Shown: one piece after another, positions 45,329-54,718 of the stretch
How the letters are laid out: each line of letters starts with the position of its first letter
How positions within the stretch are numbered: position 1 is the stretch's first letter
DNA from: Cupriavidus pauculus
GTDB taxonomy: Bacteria; Pseudomonadota; Gammaproteobacteria; Burkholderiales; Burkholderiaceae
Assembly (NCBI RefSeq): GCF_008801835.1
Contig: NZ_VZOW01000012.1
Coordinates: forward strand, 1-64,000
Direction of reading: 5' to 3'
DNA length: 64,000 bases
Notes under the pieces: model-generated
The model's input: only the letters and a program-made list of their open reading frames with translations
What the model was told of the DNA's origin: nothing
Databases searched by the model: none
Made by a program: the position numbers and the translations under genes

Positions 45329-47410
45329 ATGTCGACGACGCCGCCCGGCACGCTGTTGAATCGCGAACTGGGCATTCTGGAATTCAACACGCGCGTACTC
45401 GCGCAAGCCGCCGACCCGAATGTACCGCTGCTGGAAAGGCTGAAGTTCATCTGCATCGTATCCAGCAACCTGGATGAGTTCTTCGAAATCCGCATGGCCG
45501 GGCTCAAGGAACAGATGCGCGACAACGCATCGGGCCTGACGCCCGACGGCCTCTCGTTCCAGCAGACCTACCAGCTTGTCACAGAGCGCACGCAGCGGCT
45601 CGTGGCCTCGCAGTATGACATGCTGCAGAACGTGATTTTCCCGGCGTTGGAAAAAGAAGGCGTATTCTTTCACCTGACCGGCACCTGGAGCGACGGCCAG
45701 CGCGAATGGGCGCGCGATTTCTTCGTGCGCGAGCTCGGCCCGGTGCTGACGCCGATTGCGCTGGACCCCGCACATCCGTTTCCGCGCGTCCTCAACAAGA
45801 GCCTGAATTTTGTGATCGAACTCTCGGGCAAGGATGCATTCGGCCGCGAGGCGGACCTGGCGATCGTGCAGGCGCCGCGCGCGCTGCCGCGGGTGGTCCG
45901 CATGCCCGAGGAACTGTCCGGTTATCCCTACGGCTTCGTGATGCTGTCGTCGTTCATGCAGGCCTTCGTGCATGAACTGTTCCCCGCCATCCAGGTGCAA
46001 GGCTGCTACCAGTTCCGCGTGACGCGCAATTCGGACCTGTTCGTCTCGGAAGACGACATCACCGATCTGCGCGAAGCGCTGCAGGGCGAGCTGCCGACGC
46101 GGCATTTCGGCGACATGGTGCGACTCGAGGTGTCGTCCGACACGCCGCCGGCTCTGGCGCGCCGGCTGCTGCTGGAATCGGGCTTGACTGAGCACGATCT
46201 ATACCGCGTCAGCGGTCCGGTGAATCTGGTGCGCCTGATGCAGATTCCCGATCTGGTGGACCGCCCCACCCTCAAGTACCCGCCGCATGTGCCAGCCGTG
46301 GTCAAGGCATTCCCGCCGGGTAGCAACATGTTCGACGTGATCCGCCAGCGCGACGTGCTGCTGCATCACCCGTACGAGAGCTTTGCATCGGTGCTCGACC
46401 TGCTGCAGGCGGCCGCCAACGATCCGAACGTGGTGGCGATCAAGCAGACCGTGTACCGCACCGGCAACGAATCGGCGGTGATGGAAGCGCTGATGACGGC
46501 CGCCCGCAACGGCAAGGAAGTGACGGTAGTGGTGGAGCTGTTGGCGCGCTTCGACGAGGAAACCAACATCAACTGGGCCGAACGCCTGGAATCGGCGGGC
46601 GCGCATGTGGTGTACGGCGTGGTCGGCCACAAGTGCCACGCCAAGATGCTGCTGATCGTGCGGCGCGAGGCGGCCGGGCCGAAGGTCAAGCAGGCGATCC
46701 TGCGCCGCTACGCGCATCTGGGCACCGGCAACTATCATCCGCGCACCGCGCGCCTGTACACGGACTTCGGCCTGCTGACGTCCAACGAGAAGGTTTGCGA
46801 GGACGTGCATCACGTGTTCCAGCTGCTCACCGGGACGGCGGGCACGATCCGGCTGAACCATCTGTGGCAGTCGCCGTTCACGATGCACAGCAATCTGGTC
46901 GAGCATATCCGCGCCGAGGCGCGCAACGCGCGGGCCGGCAAGCGTGCACGCATCATCGCCAAGATGAACGCGCTGCTGGAACCGACGATCATCGACGAGT
47001 TGTACAAGGCGTCGCGCGCCGGCGTGAAGATCGACCTGATCGTGCGCGGCGTCTGCGCGCTGCGCGCGGGCGTGCCGGGGCTGTCGGAAAACATCTCGGT
47101 ACGCTCGATCGTCGGACGCTTTCTCGAACACCATCGCGTGTATTACTTCCGCGCCGATGGCGACGACGTGCTCTATCTTTCCAGCGCCGACTGGATGGAC
47201 CGCAATCTCTTCCGGCGCGTGGAAGTCGCGTTCCCGATTCTCGACCGCAATCTCAAGGCGCGCGTGATCAAGGAAGGTCTTCAGGTCCATCTGCGTGACA
47301 ACGCCTCGGCCTGGGTCATGGAGCCGAACGGCGAATACGTGCGCAAGCCGTCGCGAGCCAAGGTGCAGCGCGTGAGCCAGCAGGAACTGCTGCTGAAGTT
47401 CGGGACTTGA
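45329..47410 (+). CDS. ppk1: Polyphosphate kinase 1
   Basis: 693 residues, the usual PPK1 length. N-terminal NRELGILEFNTRVL, SSNLDEFFEIRMAG near 50-65, then the two PLD-like catalytic domains: VYRTGNESAVMEAL near 375, GHKCHAKMLLIVRRE with the phosphorylated His near 438, LGTGNYHPRTARLYTD near 460, and SSADWMDRNLFRRVE near 615. It polymerises the gamma phosphate of ATP into polyphosphate. Start chosen at MSTTPPGTLLNRE (45329), with ACAAGG upstream; ATG 45290 is in frame but lies at or before the inferred transcription start. Confidence 0.95.
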   Translation: MSTTPPGTLLNRELGILEFNTRVLAQAADPNVPLLERLKFICIVSSNLDEFFEIRMAGLKEQMRDNASGLTPDGLSFQQTYQLVTERTQRLVASQYDMLQNVIFPALEKEGVFFHLTGTWSDGQREWARDFFVRELGPVLTPIALDPAHPFPRVLNKSLNFVIELSGKDAFGREADLAIVQAPRALPRVVRMPEELSGYPYGFVMLSSFMQAFVHELFPAIQVQGCYQFRVTRNSDLFVSEDDITDLREALQGELPTRHFGDMVRLEVSSDTPPALARRLLLESGLTEHDLYRVSGPVNLVRLMQIPDLVDRPTLKYPPHVPAVVKAFPPGSNMFDVIRQRDVLLHHPYESFASVLDLLQAAANDPNVVAIKQTVYRTGNESAVMEALMTAARNGKEVTVVVELLARFDEETNINWAERLESAGAHVVYGVVGHKCHAKMLLIVRREAAGPKVKQAILRRYAHLGTGNYHPRTARLYTDFGLLTSNEKVCEDVHHVFQLLTGTAGTIRLNHLWQSPFTMHSNLVEHIRAEARNARAGKRARIIAKMNALLEPTIIDELYKASRAGVKIDLIVRGVCALRAGVPGLSENISVRSIVGRFLEHHRVYYFRADGDDVLYLSSADWMDRNLFRRVEVAFPILDRNLKARVIKEGLQVHLRDNASAWVMEPNGEYVRKPSRAKVQRVSQQELLLKFGT

Positions 47411-47436
47411 AGCCGCGCCGCGCACCCTGCCGCTGC

Positions 47437-47464
47437 GAGCCGCGTCCTGTGACGCGGCTCTTTT
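47437..47464 (+). terminator. Intrinsic terminator of ppk1
   Basis: GAGCCGCGTC-CTGT-GACGCGGCTC followed by TTTTAC, 27 bp after the stop. Confidence 0.85.
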
Positions 47465-47553
47465 ACTTTGGGCCGGGCGCTGAAAATAAACGGGGAAAGG
47501 GAAACAGGGAATGAGGGAAACAGGCGGCGCGCTGGCACGCCGCCGCCCGTGCA

Positions 47554-48909
47554 TCAGGCGGCGTGGCGCGATGCGTCGGCGGGTTGAGGCAAGCGTGGCT
47601 GGGCGCCGTCGGTATCGTAACCGCTGCGATCCACAGGGAAGACGATGCGGAACGTACTGCCGCGACCCACTTCGCTTGTGACGCGCAGTTCCGCATGGTG
47701 GCGCGACAGCACGTGCTTGACGATGGCAAGACCCAGGCCCGTGCCGCCGGTATCGCGCGAGCGGCTGCGATCGACGCGATAGAACCGCTCGGTCAGGCGC
47801 GGAATATGCTCGGGCGCGATGCCCAACCCCGTATCGCTGACCGAAAACACGGAATGACCGTCGGTAAAGGTCATGCGAATCGCGATGCGGCCGCCGTCGG
47901 GTGTGTAGCGCACCGCGTTGGAAACCAGATTGCCAAGCGCCGCCAGCAGTTCGTTTTCGGCGCCGCGCAGCACAACCGCCGTATCGATTTCGGCCTGGAT
48001 CTCGTGACGGCCTTGCGACAGCGCCTGCGCGTCGTGCACCAGATGCGCGGCCAGCCCGGCCACGTCGACGCGCTCGTGCGACGGCGGTTGCGCATCGCTT
48101 TCGAGCTTGGCGAGCGCCAGCAGGTCTTCGACGATATGCTGCATGCGCATCGATTGCACCAACATCATGTCCAGATAACGCAGACGATCTTCCTCCGAGA
48201 CCGGCAGGTCGCGCACGGTTTCGAGAAAGCCCGTCAGCACGGTCAGCGGCGTCTTCAATTCGTGCGACACATTGGCGACGAAATCGCGGCGCATCGCTTC
48301 GGTGTTCTCGAGCTTGGTGATGTCCTGCGTGAGCACGAGCTTGCGGTTTTCGCCGTAGGGCAGGATTTGCACCGACGTGATGTTGCGCTTGTGCTCGCCC
48401 ATGTCGCGCATGATCAGTGGTTCGTCGTAGCGCTCGCGCGTCAGGTAGTGCACGAATTCCGGCCGGCGGATCAGATGCGTGATGCGCTGGCGCACATCGC
48501 GCCGCGCGTTCAGCCCGAAATGCTGCTCGGCCACGCCGTTGCACCATTCGATCTGGTCGGCGTCGTCGAGCATCAGCACGCCATAGGGCGACGCCTGGAT
48601 CGCCTGGATGAAGCGCGTGTGCTGCTGCTCCACCTGCAGCACCTGGGTGCGCCAGCGCTTGACCAGCCGGTGCAGCCGGTAATACACCTCGCCCCACAGG
48701 CCCAGCGCGCTGGGAATTTCTCCATATGCCGGCGCGTCCAGCACGTGCCACAGCCGGTTAATCTGGAACAGGTAATAGCCAAGCAGCAGGAACAGCGAAA
48801 TACAAAGGAACAGCAGGCCGGTGACCGGGCCGGCAACGGCGTACAGTCCAGCGGCGATCACCACCAGACTGACAAGGATGGCCGCGGAGCGGGCCCAGAT
48901 GACGTTCAT
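47554..48909 (-). CDS. phoR: Phosphate regulon sensor histidine kinase
   Basis: 451 residues. Two membrane spans at 1-50 (LVVIAAGLYAVAGPVTGLLFLCISLFLLLGYYLF is continuous hydrophobic), a PAS domain (FIQAIQASPYGVLMLDDADQIEW near 100-125), dimerisation/phosphoacceptor helix FVANVSHELKTPLTVL with H216, and HATPase boxes NAVRYTPDGG (N box), DTGLGIAPEHI and GGTGLGLAIVKHVL. It phosphorylates PhoB when phosphate is scarce, under control of PstSCAB-PhoU. Last gene of the pst-pho cluster, 131 bp after phoB. Confidence 0.94.
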   Translation of the reverse strand: MNVIWARSAAILVSLVVIAAGLYAVAGPVTGLLFLCISLFLLLGYYLFQINRLWHVLDAPAYGEIPSALGLWGEVYYRLHRLVKRWRTQVLQVEQQHTRFIQAIQASPYGVLMLDDADQIEWCNGVAEQHFGLNARRDVRQRITHLIRRPEFVHYLTRERYDEPLIMRDMGEHKRNITSVQILPYGENRKLVLTQDITKLENTEAMRRDFVANVSHELKTPLTVLTGFLETVRDLPVSEEDRLRYLDMMLVQSMRMQHIVEDLLALAKLESDAQPPSHERVDVAGLAAHLVHDAQALSQGRHEIQAEIDTAVVLRGAENELLAALGNLVSNAVRYTPDGGRIAIRMTFTDGHSVFSVSDTGLGIAPEHIPRLTERFYRVDRSRSRDTGGTGLGLAIVKHVLSRHHAELRVTSEVGRGSTFRIVFPVDRSGYDTDGAQPRLPQPADASRHAA

Positions 48910-49040
48910 GCGAGGGGAAAAAGTTCAGACGACGGTCGCAGTGCGACGAAGTTTGCCACGAAAACGGGCATAACGCGGCCCCGGCACGATTCCATCATCG
49001 GCCGGCGCGACCCTCGCGGCACCGCTGCCGGCCGCGCCGA

Positions 49041-49748
49041 TCAGTGGCTCGGTGCGCGCGCCAGGCGATAGCCGCTGCCGCGAACCGTTTCGATCATGTT
49101 GCTATAACCGCCAGGCGTCAGTGCGGCGCGCAGGCGCTTGATATGGACGTCGACCGTGCGCTCTTCCACGAAGACGTGATCGCCCCATACCTGGTCCAGC
49201 AATTGTGACCGGCTATGCACGCGCTCCGGATGGGTCATCAGGAAATGCAGCAGACGGAACTCGGTCGGGCCGAGATCGAGCTTGATCGGCCCGCCCTCGT
49301 CCTGGCCGGTCACGCGATGCGTGGCCGGATCCAGCCGCAGGCCGTTGATCGCCACCACGTCGTCGGTCAGTTGCGGCGCGCGGCGGCGCAGCACGGCCTT
49401 GATACGCGCGAGCAGTTCCTTGGGCGAAAACGGCTTGGTGACGTAATCGTCGGCGCCAGCCTCCAGCCCCATCACCTTGTCCTGTTCTTCGCTGCGCGCG
49501 GTCAGCATGATGATCGGGATCTGCTTGGTGCGATCGTTGGTACGCAGTTCCTTGGCGAAGGTCGCGCCCGATTTGCCCGGGAGCATCCAGTCCAGCAGCA
49601 CCAGGTCGGGCAAAACATCGCTCATCAGCGACAGCGCCTGCTCGGCGTTGTAGGCGCGAATCGGATAGTGTCCCGCGTGCTGTAGATTGACGGCAATGAG
49701 TTCGGCAATCGCCGGTTCGTCTTCGACAACGAGAATACTGCTTGGCAT
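49041..49748 (-). CDS. phoB: Phosphate regulon response regulator
   Basis: 235 residues: receiver domain with acidic pocket VVEDEPAIAEL (near 6-16), phosphorylated Asp in DLVLLDWMLPGKSG (near 53), Lys in YVTKPFSPKELLARI (near 105), then an OmpR-type winged helix (LGPTEFRLLHFLMTHPERVHSR near 155-176, VDVHIKRLRAAL near 203). Binds Pho boxes such as those at 42.6, 45.2 and 54.4 kb in this window. 34 bp after phoU. Confidence 0.95.
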   Translation of the reverse strand: MPSSILVVEDEPAIAELIAVNLQHAGHYPIRAYNAEQALSLMSDVLPDLVLLDWMLPGKSGATFAKELRTNDRTKQIPIIMLTARSEEQDKVMGLEAGADDYVTKPFSPKELLARIKAVLRRRAPQLTDDVVAINGLRLDPATHRVTGQDEGGPIKLDLGPTEFRLLHFLMTHPERVHSRSQLLDQVWGDHVFVEERTVDVHIKRLRAALTPGGYSNMIETVRGSGYRLARAPSH

Positions 49749-49782
49749 GTATTGGTTCTCCGCTATTCAGTCCGGCGCGTTA

Positions 49783-50487
49783 TCAGCTCAACGCTTCGCG
49801 CTCCATGTCTTCGCGTGAGGCATGACGGACGTCGGTGCCCTTCACGATGTAAATGATGAATTCTGCAATATTCTTCGCGTGATCGCCGATCCGTTCGACG
49901 GCCTTGGCAATGAACAGGAAATCCAGCGCGACCGAGATCGTACGCGGATCTTCCATCATGTACGTGATCAGCTTGCGCACGAACGCGCGGAATTCATCGT
50001 CAATCGCCTTGTCGTCCTTGACGATGCGCGCCGCGGCCACGGTATCGAGCCGTGCGAACGCGTCCAGCGCCTGGCGCAGCAGCGTGATGGCCATTTCGCC
50101 GGACAGCTTTACTTCGGCGTAATTGATGTTGTGGGCGGCCGCGTCTTCCATGATGTGCTTGGTCCGCTTGGCAACCTTTTCCGCTTCGTCGCCGGCGCGT
50201 TCGAGGTTCGTGATCGTCTTCGAGATCGCCATCACCAGGCGCAGATCGCGCGCGGTGGGCTGGCGGCGCGCGATGATGTTGCCGCAGTCCGCATCGATCT
50301 CCACTTCCAGCGCGTTGAGCTGCTGCTCGCGCGTGATGACCTGATCGGCCAGATCGGCATCGAAGTCCGCCAGCGCGCGCATGGCCAGTTCGATCTGCGA
50401 TTCCACCAGGCCGCCCATCTGCAGCAGCTTGGTGTTGATCGCGTTGAGGTCGGCGTCGAACTGGGTCGACAGGTGCTTGTCAGTCAT
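49783..50487 (-). CDS. phoU: Phosphate transport regulator PhoU
   Basis: 234 residues, two repeats of a three-helix bundle with the metal-binding pattern ERAGDEAEKVAKR (near 94-106) and AVERIGDHAKNIAEFIIYIVKG (near 195-216). PhoU links the Pst transporter to PhoR and represses the regulon when phosphate is plentiful. Shine-Dalgarno AGGAGA before the ATG. Located between pstB and phoB, the usual order. Confidence 0.95.
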   Translation of the reverse strand: MTDKHLSTQFDADLNAINTKLLQMGGLVESQIELAMRALADFDADLADQVITREQQLNALEVEIDADCGNIIARRQPTARDLRLVMAISKTITNLERAGDEAEKVAKRTKHIMEDAAAHNINYAEVKLSGEMAITLLRQALDAFARLDTVAAARIVKDDKAIDDEFRAFVRKLITYMMEDPRTISVALDFLFIAKAVERIGDHAKNIAEFIIYIVKGTDVRHASREDMEREALS

Positions 50488-50552
50488 GGGTTTCTCCTGG
50501 CCGCTTTCCGTATGCTAGGCGTGGATGGTGAAGTCCTGCAATACAACTGCGC

Positions 50553-51341
50553 TCAACCGAAACGGCCGGTGATGTAGTCTTCGGTTTCCTTGCGATGCGG
50601 CTTGATGAAGATTTTCTCGGTCTCGCCGAACTCGATCAGCTCGCCCAGGTACATGTAGGCGGTGTAGTCCGAGCAGCGCGCCGCCTGCTGCATGTTATGC
50701 GTCACGATCACCACCGTGTACTCGTCCTTGAGTTCGGCGATCAGTTCCTCGATGCGGCCCGTCGAAATCGGGTCCAGCGCCGAGCAGGGTTCGTCCAGCA
50801 GCAGCACTTCGGGGCGAATGGCGATGCCGCGCGCGATGCACAGCCGCTGCTGCTGTCCGCCGGACAGGCCGTAGCCGGACTGATGCAGCTTGTCCTTGGC
50901 TTCGTTCCACAGCGCCGCCTTGGACAGCGCCCACTCCACACGATCGTCCATCTCCGAGCGCGACAGCTTCTCGAACAGGCGCACGCCGAAGGCGATATTG
51001 TCGTAGATCGACATCGGGAACGGCGTCGGCTTCTGGAACACCATGCCAACCTTCGCGCGCAGCAGAGAAATGTCCTGCTTGCTGGTCAGCAGGTTCTCGC
51101 CATCCATGTTGATTTCGCCCTCGGCGCGTTGCTCCGGGTACAGCGCAAACATCTTGTTGAAGGTGCGCAGCAGCGTCGACTTGCCGCAACCCGACGGGCC
51201 GATGAACGCCGTGACCTTGCGGTCCGGGATCGACATGTTGATGTTCTTCAGCGCGTGGAACTGGTTGTAGTAGAAGTTCAGGTTGCGCACGTCGATCTTG
51301 GCGCGCACGGTGTCGGGAATATCGATGACGGTAGAGGTCAT
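50553..51341 (-). CDS. pstB: Phosphate ABC transporter ATP-binding subunit
   Basis: 262 residues, single ABC ATPase: Walker [20 protein letters not shown] near 47-65, [17 protein letters not shown] near 160-176, [18 protein letters not shown] near 181-198. The Cys-Gly in Walker A and CSALDPI are PstB hallmarks. Powers phosphate uptake through PstAC. Separated from pstA by 55 bp. Confidence 0.96.
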   Translation of the reverse strand: MTSTVIDIPDTVRAKIDVRNLNFYYNQFHALKNINMSIPDRKVTAFIGPSGCGKSTLLRTFNKMFALYPEQRAEGEINMDGENLLTSKQDISLLRAKVGMVFQKPTPFPMSIYDNIAFGVRLFEKLSRSEMDDRVEWALSKAALWNEAKDKLHQSGYGLSGGQQQRLCIARGIAIRPEVLLLDEPCSALDPISTGRIEELIAELKDEYTVVIVTHNMQQAARCSDYTAYMYLGELIEFGETEKIFIKPHRKETEDYITGRFG

Positions 51342-51396
51342 GCTGATGTCTCGCTTGAATTCGTTGGTTGGCTGCAGGCGTAGCGCGCGGCGCCGG

Positions 51397-52296
51397 TTAT
51401 TTCTTGAACAGCATGCGCGCGACGATATTCAGCGCAAGCACACCGACAGTAATCAGGAACACGCCCGCCCAGGCCAATTGCTGCCACTCCGTGAACGGGC
51501 TCATGGCGAAGCGGAAAATCGTCACCGGCAGGTTGGCCATCGGCTTGTTCAGATCGGCGCTCCAGAACTGGTTCGACAGCGCGGTGAACAGCAGCGGCGC
51601 GGTTTCGCCGGCGATACGCGCCACGGCCAGCAGCACGCCGGTCACGATGCCCGCGTACGACGACTTCACCGTGATCGACATCACCATCTTCCACTTGGGC
51701 GTGCCCAGCGCCACGGCCGCTTCGCGCAGTGCGTTGGGCACCAGGTTCAGCATGTTCTCGGTAGTACGCACCACGATTGGAATCTGCAGCAGCGCCAGCG
51801 CGCAGACGCCGGCCCAGCCCGAGAAGTGGCCCATGCGCGTGACAACCAGCGCATAGACGAACAGGCCGATCACGATCGACGGGGCCGACAGCAGGATGTC
51901 GTTGATGAAGCGGATGAAGCTGGCCAGCGGCGACGTCTTGCCATATTCGGCCAGATAGATGCCGGCGAGGATGCCCAGCGGCGTGCCGACCAGCGTGGCC
52001 ACGCCCACCAGCACGAAGCTGCCGAAGATGGCATTGGCCAGGCCGCCGCCGGCCGTGTTGGGCGCCGGCGTCATCTGCGTGAACAGGTCGATGGACAGCC
52101 CGCCCACGCCCAGCGAAATGGTGGTCCAGAGAATCCACGCCAGCCAGAACAGGCCGAACGCCATCGCACCGAGCGAGGCGGTCAGCGCGATCAGGTTCAT
52201 GCGGCGCCGCGAACCCTGCAGGCGCTCGCGCACTGCATCGGAATCGGGACGGACGGCGGGAATCGACGAGGTAGACACGGCTTGAGCTTGGTTCAT
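51397..52296 (-). CDS. pstA: Phosphate ABC transporter permease
   Basis: 299 residues, six predicted spans, BPD_transp_1 domain with the EAA-like loop [23 protein letters not shown] near 188-210. Its ATG overlaps the pstC stop by 4 bp (ATGA), indicating coupled translation with its permease partner. Confidence 0.95.
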   Translation of the reverse strand: MNQAQAVSTSSIPAVRPDSDAVRERLQGSRRRMNLIALTASLGAMAFGLFWLAWILWTTISLGVGGLSIDLFTQMTPAPNTAGGGLANAIFGSFVLVGVATLVGTPLGILAGIYLAEYGKTSPLASFIRFINDILLSAPSIVIGLFVYALVVTRMGHFSGWAGVCALALLQIPIVVRTTENMLNLVPNALREAAVALGTPKWKMVMSITVKSSYAGIVTGVLLAVARIAGETAPLLFTALSNQFWSADLNKPMANLPVTIFRFAMSPFTEWQQLAWAGVFLITVGVLALNIVARMLFKK

Positions 52297-53258
52297 TTGC
52301 CACCTTCATTCTTTGCCAGACGCATCAGCAGCACCTTGGACAACGCCAGCACGACGAAGGTGATGAAGAACAGGATCAGGCCCAGTTCCATCAGCGCGGC
52401 GGTGTGCAGGCCTGCGCCGGCTTCGGCGAATTCGTTGGCCAGCGCGGAGGTGATGCTGTTGCCCGGCGAAAACAGCGACGCGTTATCGAGCAGGTTGGTG
52501 TTGCCGATCACGAACGTGACCGCCATGGTTTCGCCGAGCGCGCGACCCAGGCCGAGCATGACGCCACCGATCACACCGGCACGCGTGTACGGCAGCACCA
52601 CGCGCCACATCACTTCCCACGTCGTGCAGCCGATGCCGTAGGCCGATTCCTTGAGCAACACGGGCGTGACTTCGAATACGTCGCGCATCACCGAAGCGAT
52701 GTACGGAATGATCATGATCGCCAGGATCACGCCTGCGCACAGCAGGCCGATGCCGAGCGGCGCGCCCTGGAACAGCTTGCCGATCACCGGCACTTGTCCG
52801 ACCGTATTGGCCAGCGGCTTCTGGAAATATTCGCCGAAGATCGGCGAGAACACGAGCAGGCCCCACATGCCGTAGACGATCGACGGCACTGCGGCGAGCA
52901 GCTCGATGGCGGTGCCGAGCGGTCGGCGCAGCCAGGCCGGCGACAGCTCGGTAAGAAACAGGGCGATGCCGAAACTGACCGGCACGGCAATGATGAGCGC
53001 AATCAGCGAGGTGACGAGCGTGCCGTAGATCGGCACCAGCGCGCCATACACGTCGGCGGGGGGATCCCATTCCGAAGTCCACAGGAACGAGAAGCCAAAC
53101 TGCTTGATCGATGGCCACGCGCTGATGGCCAGGGAGACGATGATGCCGCCCAGCAACAGCAACGTCACGATGGCGGCGCCGCGGGTCAGGCCGCCGAACA
53201 GGATGTCGCCAAGGCGGCTGGGAGGCCGGACGGCGGGAAGATCGGACGAAGTCGCCAT
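52293..53258 (-). CDS. pstC: Phosphate ABC transporter permease
   Basis: 321 residues. Six spans, PstC hallmarks [36 protein letters not shown]-type region near 95-130 and [18 protein letters not shown] near 215-232. Starts 116 bp after pstS; the gap contains two strong hairpins. Confidence 0.95.
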   Translation of the reverse strand: MATSSDLPAVRPPSRLGDILFGGLTRGAAIVTLLLLGGIIVSLAISAWPSIKQFGFSFLWTSEWDPPADVYGALVPIYGTLVTSLIALIIAVPVSFGIALFLTELSPAWLRRPLGTAIELLAAVPSIVYGMWGLLVFSPIFGEYFQKPLANTVGQVPVIGKLFQGAPLGIGLLCAGVILAIMIIPYIASVMRDVFEVTPVLLKESAYGIGCTTWEVMWRVVLPYTRAGVIGGVMLGLGRALGETMAVTFVIGNTNLLDNASLFSPGNSITSALANEFAEAGAGLHTAALMELGLILFFITFVVLALSKVLLMRLAKNEGGK

Positions 53259-53286
53259 GATGGATCAACCGGTGGGTGAATCGATG

Positions 53287-53312
53287 CCGCGGCGGCAAAC
53301 CCGCCGCCGCGG
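53287..53312 (-). terminator. Hairpin 1 between pstS and pstC
   Basis: CCGCGGCGG / CCGCCGCGG stem with no T-run; likely a 3'-stabilising or partial-termination structure that keeps pstS mRNA above pstCAB. Confidence 0.55.
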
Positions 53313-53325
53313 CTGCCTGTCACGC

Positions 53326-53358
53326 TGTCACCCGGGGACACCCCCGGGCGCGGTGACA
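53326..53358 (-). terminator. Hairpin 2 between pstS and pstC
   Basis: TGTCACC and GGTGACA arms enclose a CGGGG / CCCCG inner stem, 17 bp past the pstS stop. No clear T-run on the - strand. Confidence 0.55.
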
Positions 53359-53374
53359 AAGCACGCTTCTGGGA

Positions 53375-54406
53375 TCAGTACAGCGCCTTGCCCGAAGCGT
53401 CCTTGATGCTGCTCTTCCACGTAGCGCGGATCTGGTTCACGACCGCTTCCGGCAGCGGCACATAGTCCAGGTCCGAAGCCATCGCGCCACCGCTCTTGTA
53501 GGCCCAGTCGAAGAACTTCATGACTTCCTGGCCCTGCGCTGCCTTGTCCTGCGTCTTGTGCAGCAGGATGAAGGTGGCGCCGGCGATCGGCCATGCCGAC
53601 TTGCCCGGCTGGTTGGTCAGGATCTGGTAGAACGACTTGTTCCAGTCGGCGCCGGCTGCGGCGGCCTTGAAGGCGTCGTCGCTGGGCTGCACCACTTCAC
53701 CTGCCGCGTTCTTCATCGTCAGGTACGTCATCTTGTTCTGCTTGGCGTAGGCGTACTCGACGTAGCCGATCGCGCCATTCAGACGCTGCACGAAAGCGGC
53801 CACGCCTTCGTTGCCCTTGCCGCCCGTGCCGCCGCCCGGCCAGTTGACGGTGGTGCCCTCGCCTACCGAGCTCTTCCAGTCAGGGCTGACCTTCGACAGG
53901 TAGTTCGTGAAGATGAACGTGGTGCCCGAGCCATCGGCGCGACGCACCGGCAGGATGTCCTGGTTCGGCAGGTGGGCCTTCGGGTTCAGGGCCTTGATCG
54001 CGGGGTCGTCCCACTTCTTGATCTTGCCGAGGTAGATGTTGGCCAGCACTTCGCCAGTGATGGTCAGCTCGCCCGGCTTGACACCTTGCAGGTTGATCAC
54101 GGGCACCACGCCGCCGATCACGGTCGGGAACTGGACCAGGTTACCCTTGGCCAGTTCGTCGTCCTTCAGCGGGGCGTCGGACGCACCGAAATCAACGGTC
54201 TTGGCGCCGATCTGCTTGATGCCGCCCGACGAACCGATGGATTGATAGTTGACCTTGTTACCCGTTGCTTTTTGGTAGGCGTCCGCCCATTTGGAATACA
54301 CGGGCGCCGGGAAAGAGGCGCCAGCACCGGTAATTTCCGCCGCGAACGCAGTACTCGCCACAACAATCGATACGATGCCTGCAACGGCAGTCTTGACCAG
54401 CTTCAT
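53375..54406 (-). CDS. pstS: Periplasmic phosphate-binding protein
   Basis: 343 residues. Signal peptide at 1-23 ([22 protein letters not shown]). Phosphate-binding loops are readable: [16 protein letters not shown] near 27-42, [13 protein letters not shown] near 58-70, DFGASDAPL near 77-85 and [16 protein letters not shown] near 159-174. ATG at 54406 preceded by GGAGG. First gene of pstSCAB-phoUBR with two Pho boxes upstream. Confidence 0.96.
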   Translation of the reverse strand: MKLVKTAVAGIVSIVVASTAFAAEITGAGASFPAPVYSKWADAYQKATGNKVNYQSIGSSGGIKQIGAKTVDFGASDAPLKDDELAKGNLVQFPTVIGGVVPVINLQGVKPGELTITGEVLANIYLGKIKKWDDPAIKALNPKAHLPNQDILPVRRADGSGTTFIFTNYLSKVSPDWKSSVGEGTTVNWPGGGTGGKGNEGVAAFVQRLNGAIGYVEYAYAKQNKMTYLTMKNAAGEVVQPSDDAFKAAAAGADWNKSFYQILTNQPGKSAWPIAGATFILLHKTQDKAAQGQEVMKFFDWAYKSGGAMASDLDYVPLPEAVVNQIRATWKSSIKDASGKALY

Positions 54407-54433
54407 ATGTCCTCCAGAGAACATTGGTTGGGA

Positions 54434-54451
54434 ATGACAAATTTTTGACAA
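54434..54451 (-). promoter_or_regulatory. Pho box B of pstS
   Basis: On the - strand TTGTCAA-aaat-TTGTCAT, half-sites 11 bp apart, 28 bp before the pstS start. No convincing -10 follows it, so it may be an auxiliary site. Confidence 0.55.
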
Positions 54452-54458
54452 GGCGAAC

Positions 54459-54490
54459 TTTATGCTCCCTATATGACAGTTCCATGACAT
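54459..54490 (-). promoter_or_regulatory. Pho box A and -10 of pstS
   Basis: On the - strand ATGTCAT-ggaa-CTGTCAT (54473-54490), then 8 bp later CATAAA (54459-54464) as the -10. Near-consensus PhoB-activated promoter. Confidence 0.8.
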
Positions 54491-54666
54491 CGCCAAATCT
54501 TCTTCCGGCGTGATTTGAAAACACCGCTATTCGCGGCCCCGTCACAAAGTCGACTTGCTGCCGTGCTTTATTAGCCACCCCAATGCGCTATGCCGAGACT
54601 GTTGCGCCACGCCCCAATTGCTATTCGCGTGACGGTGAAATATGGCGGTTAATTGCCAAATCGAAG

Positions 54667-54699
54667 AAAAAAGGCCACGGCTCCTTGCCGTGGCCCTTT
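54667..54699 (-). terminator. Intrinsic terminator of glmM
   Basis: On the - strand GGCCACGGC / GCCGTGGCC stem, 5-nt loop, followed by TTTTTTC. Separates the ftsH-folP-glmM unit from pstS. Confidence 0.85.
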
Positions 54700-54718
54700 G
54701 ATGCGCGCGGCGCCTGCG

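Larger units (their letters stand above)
54407..54718. other. 312-bp intergenic region between glmM and pstS
   Basis: Holds the glmM terminator, the two Pho boxes and the pstS leader; nothing else is visible. Confidence 0.7.

Noticed and set aside
46199-48751. 850-codon open frame on - crossing ppk1 and phoR
   Set aside because: It is out of frame with phoR and antisense to ppk1; both real genes have complete motifs.
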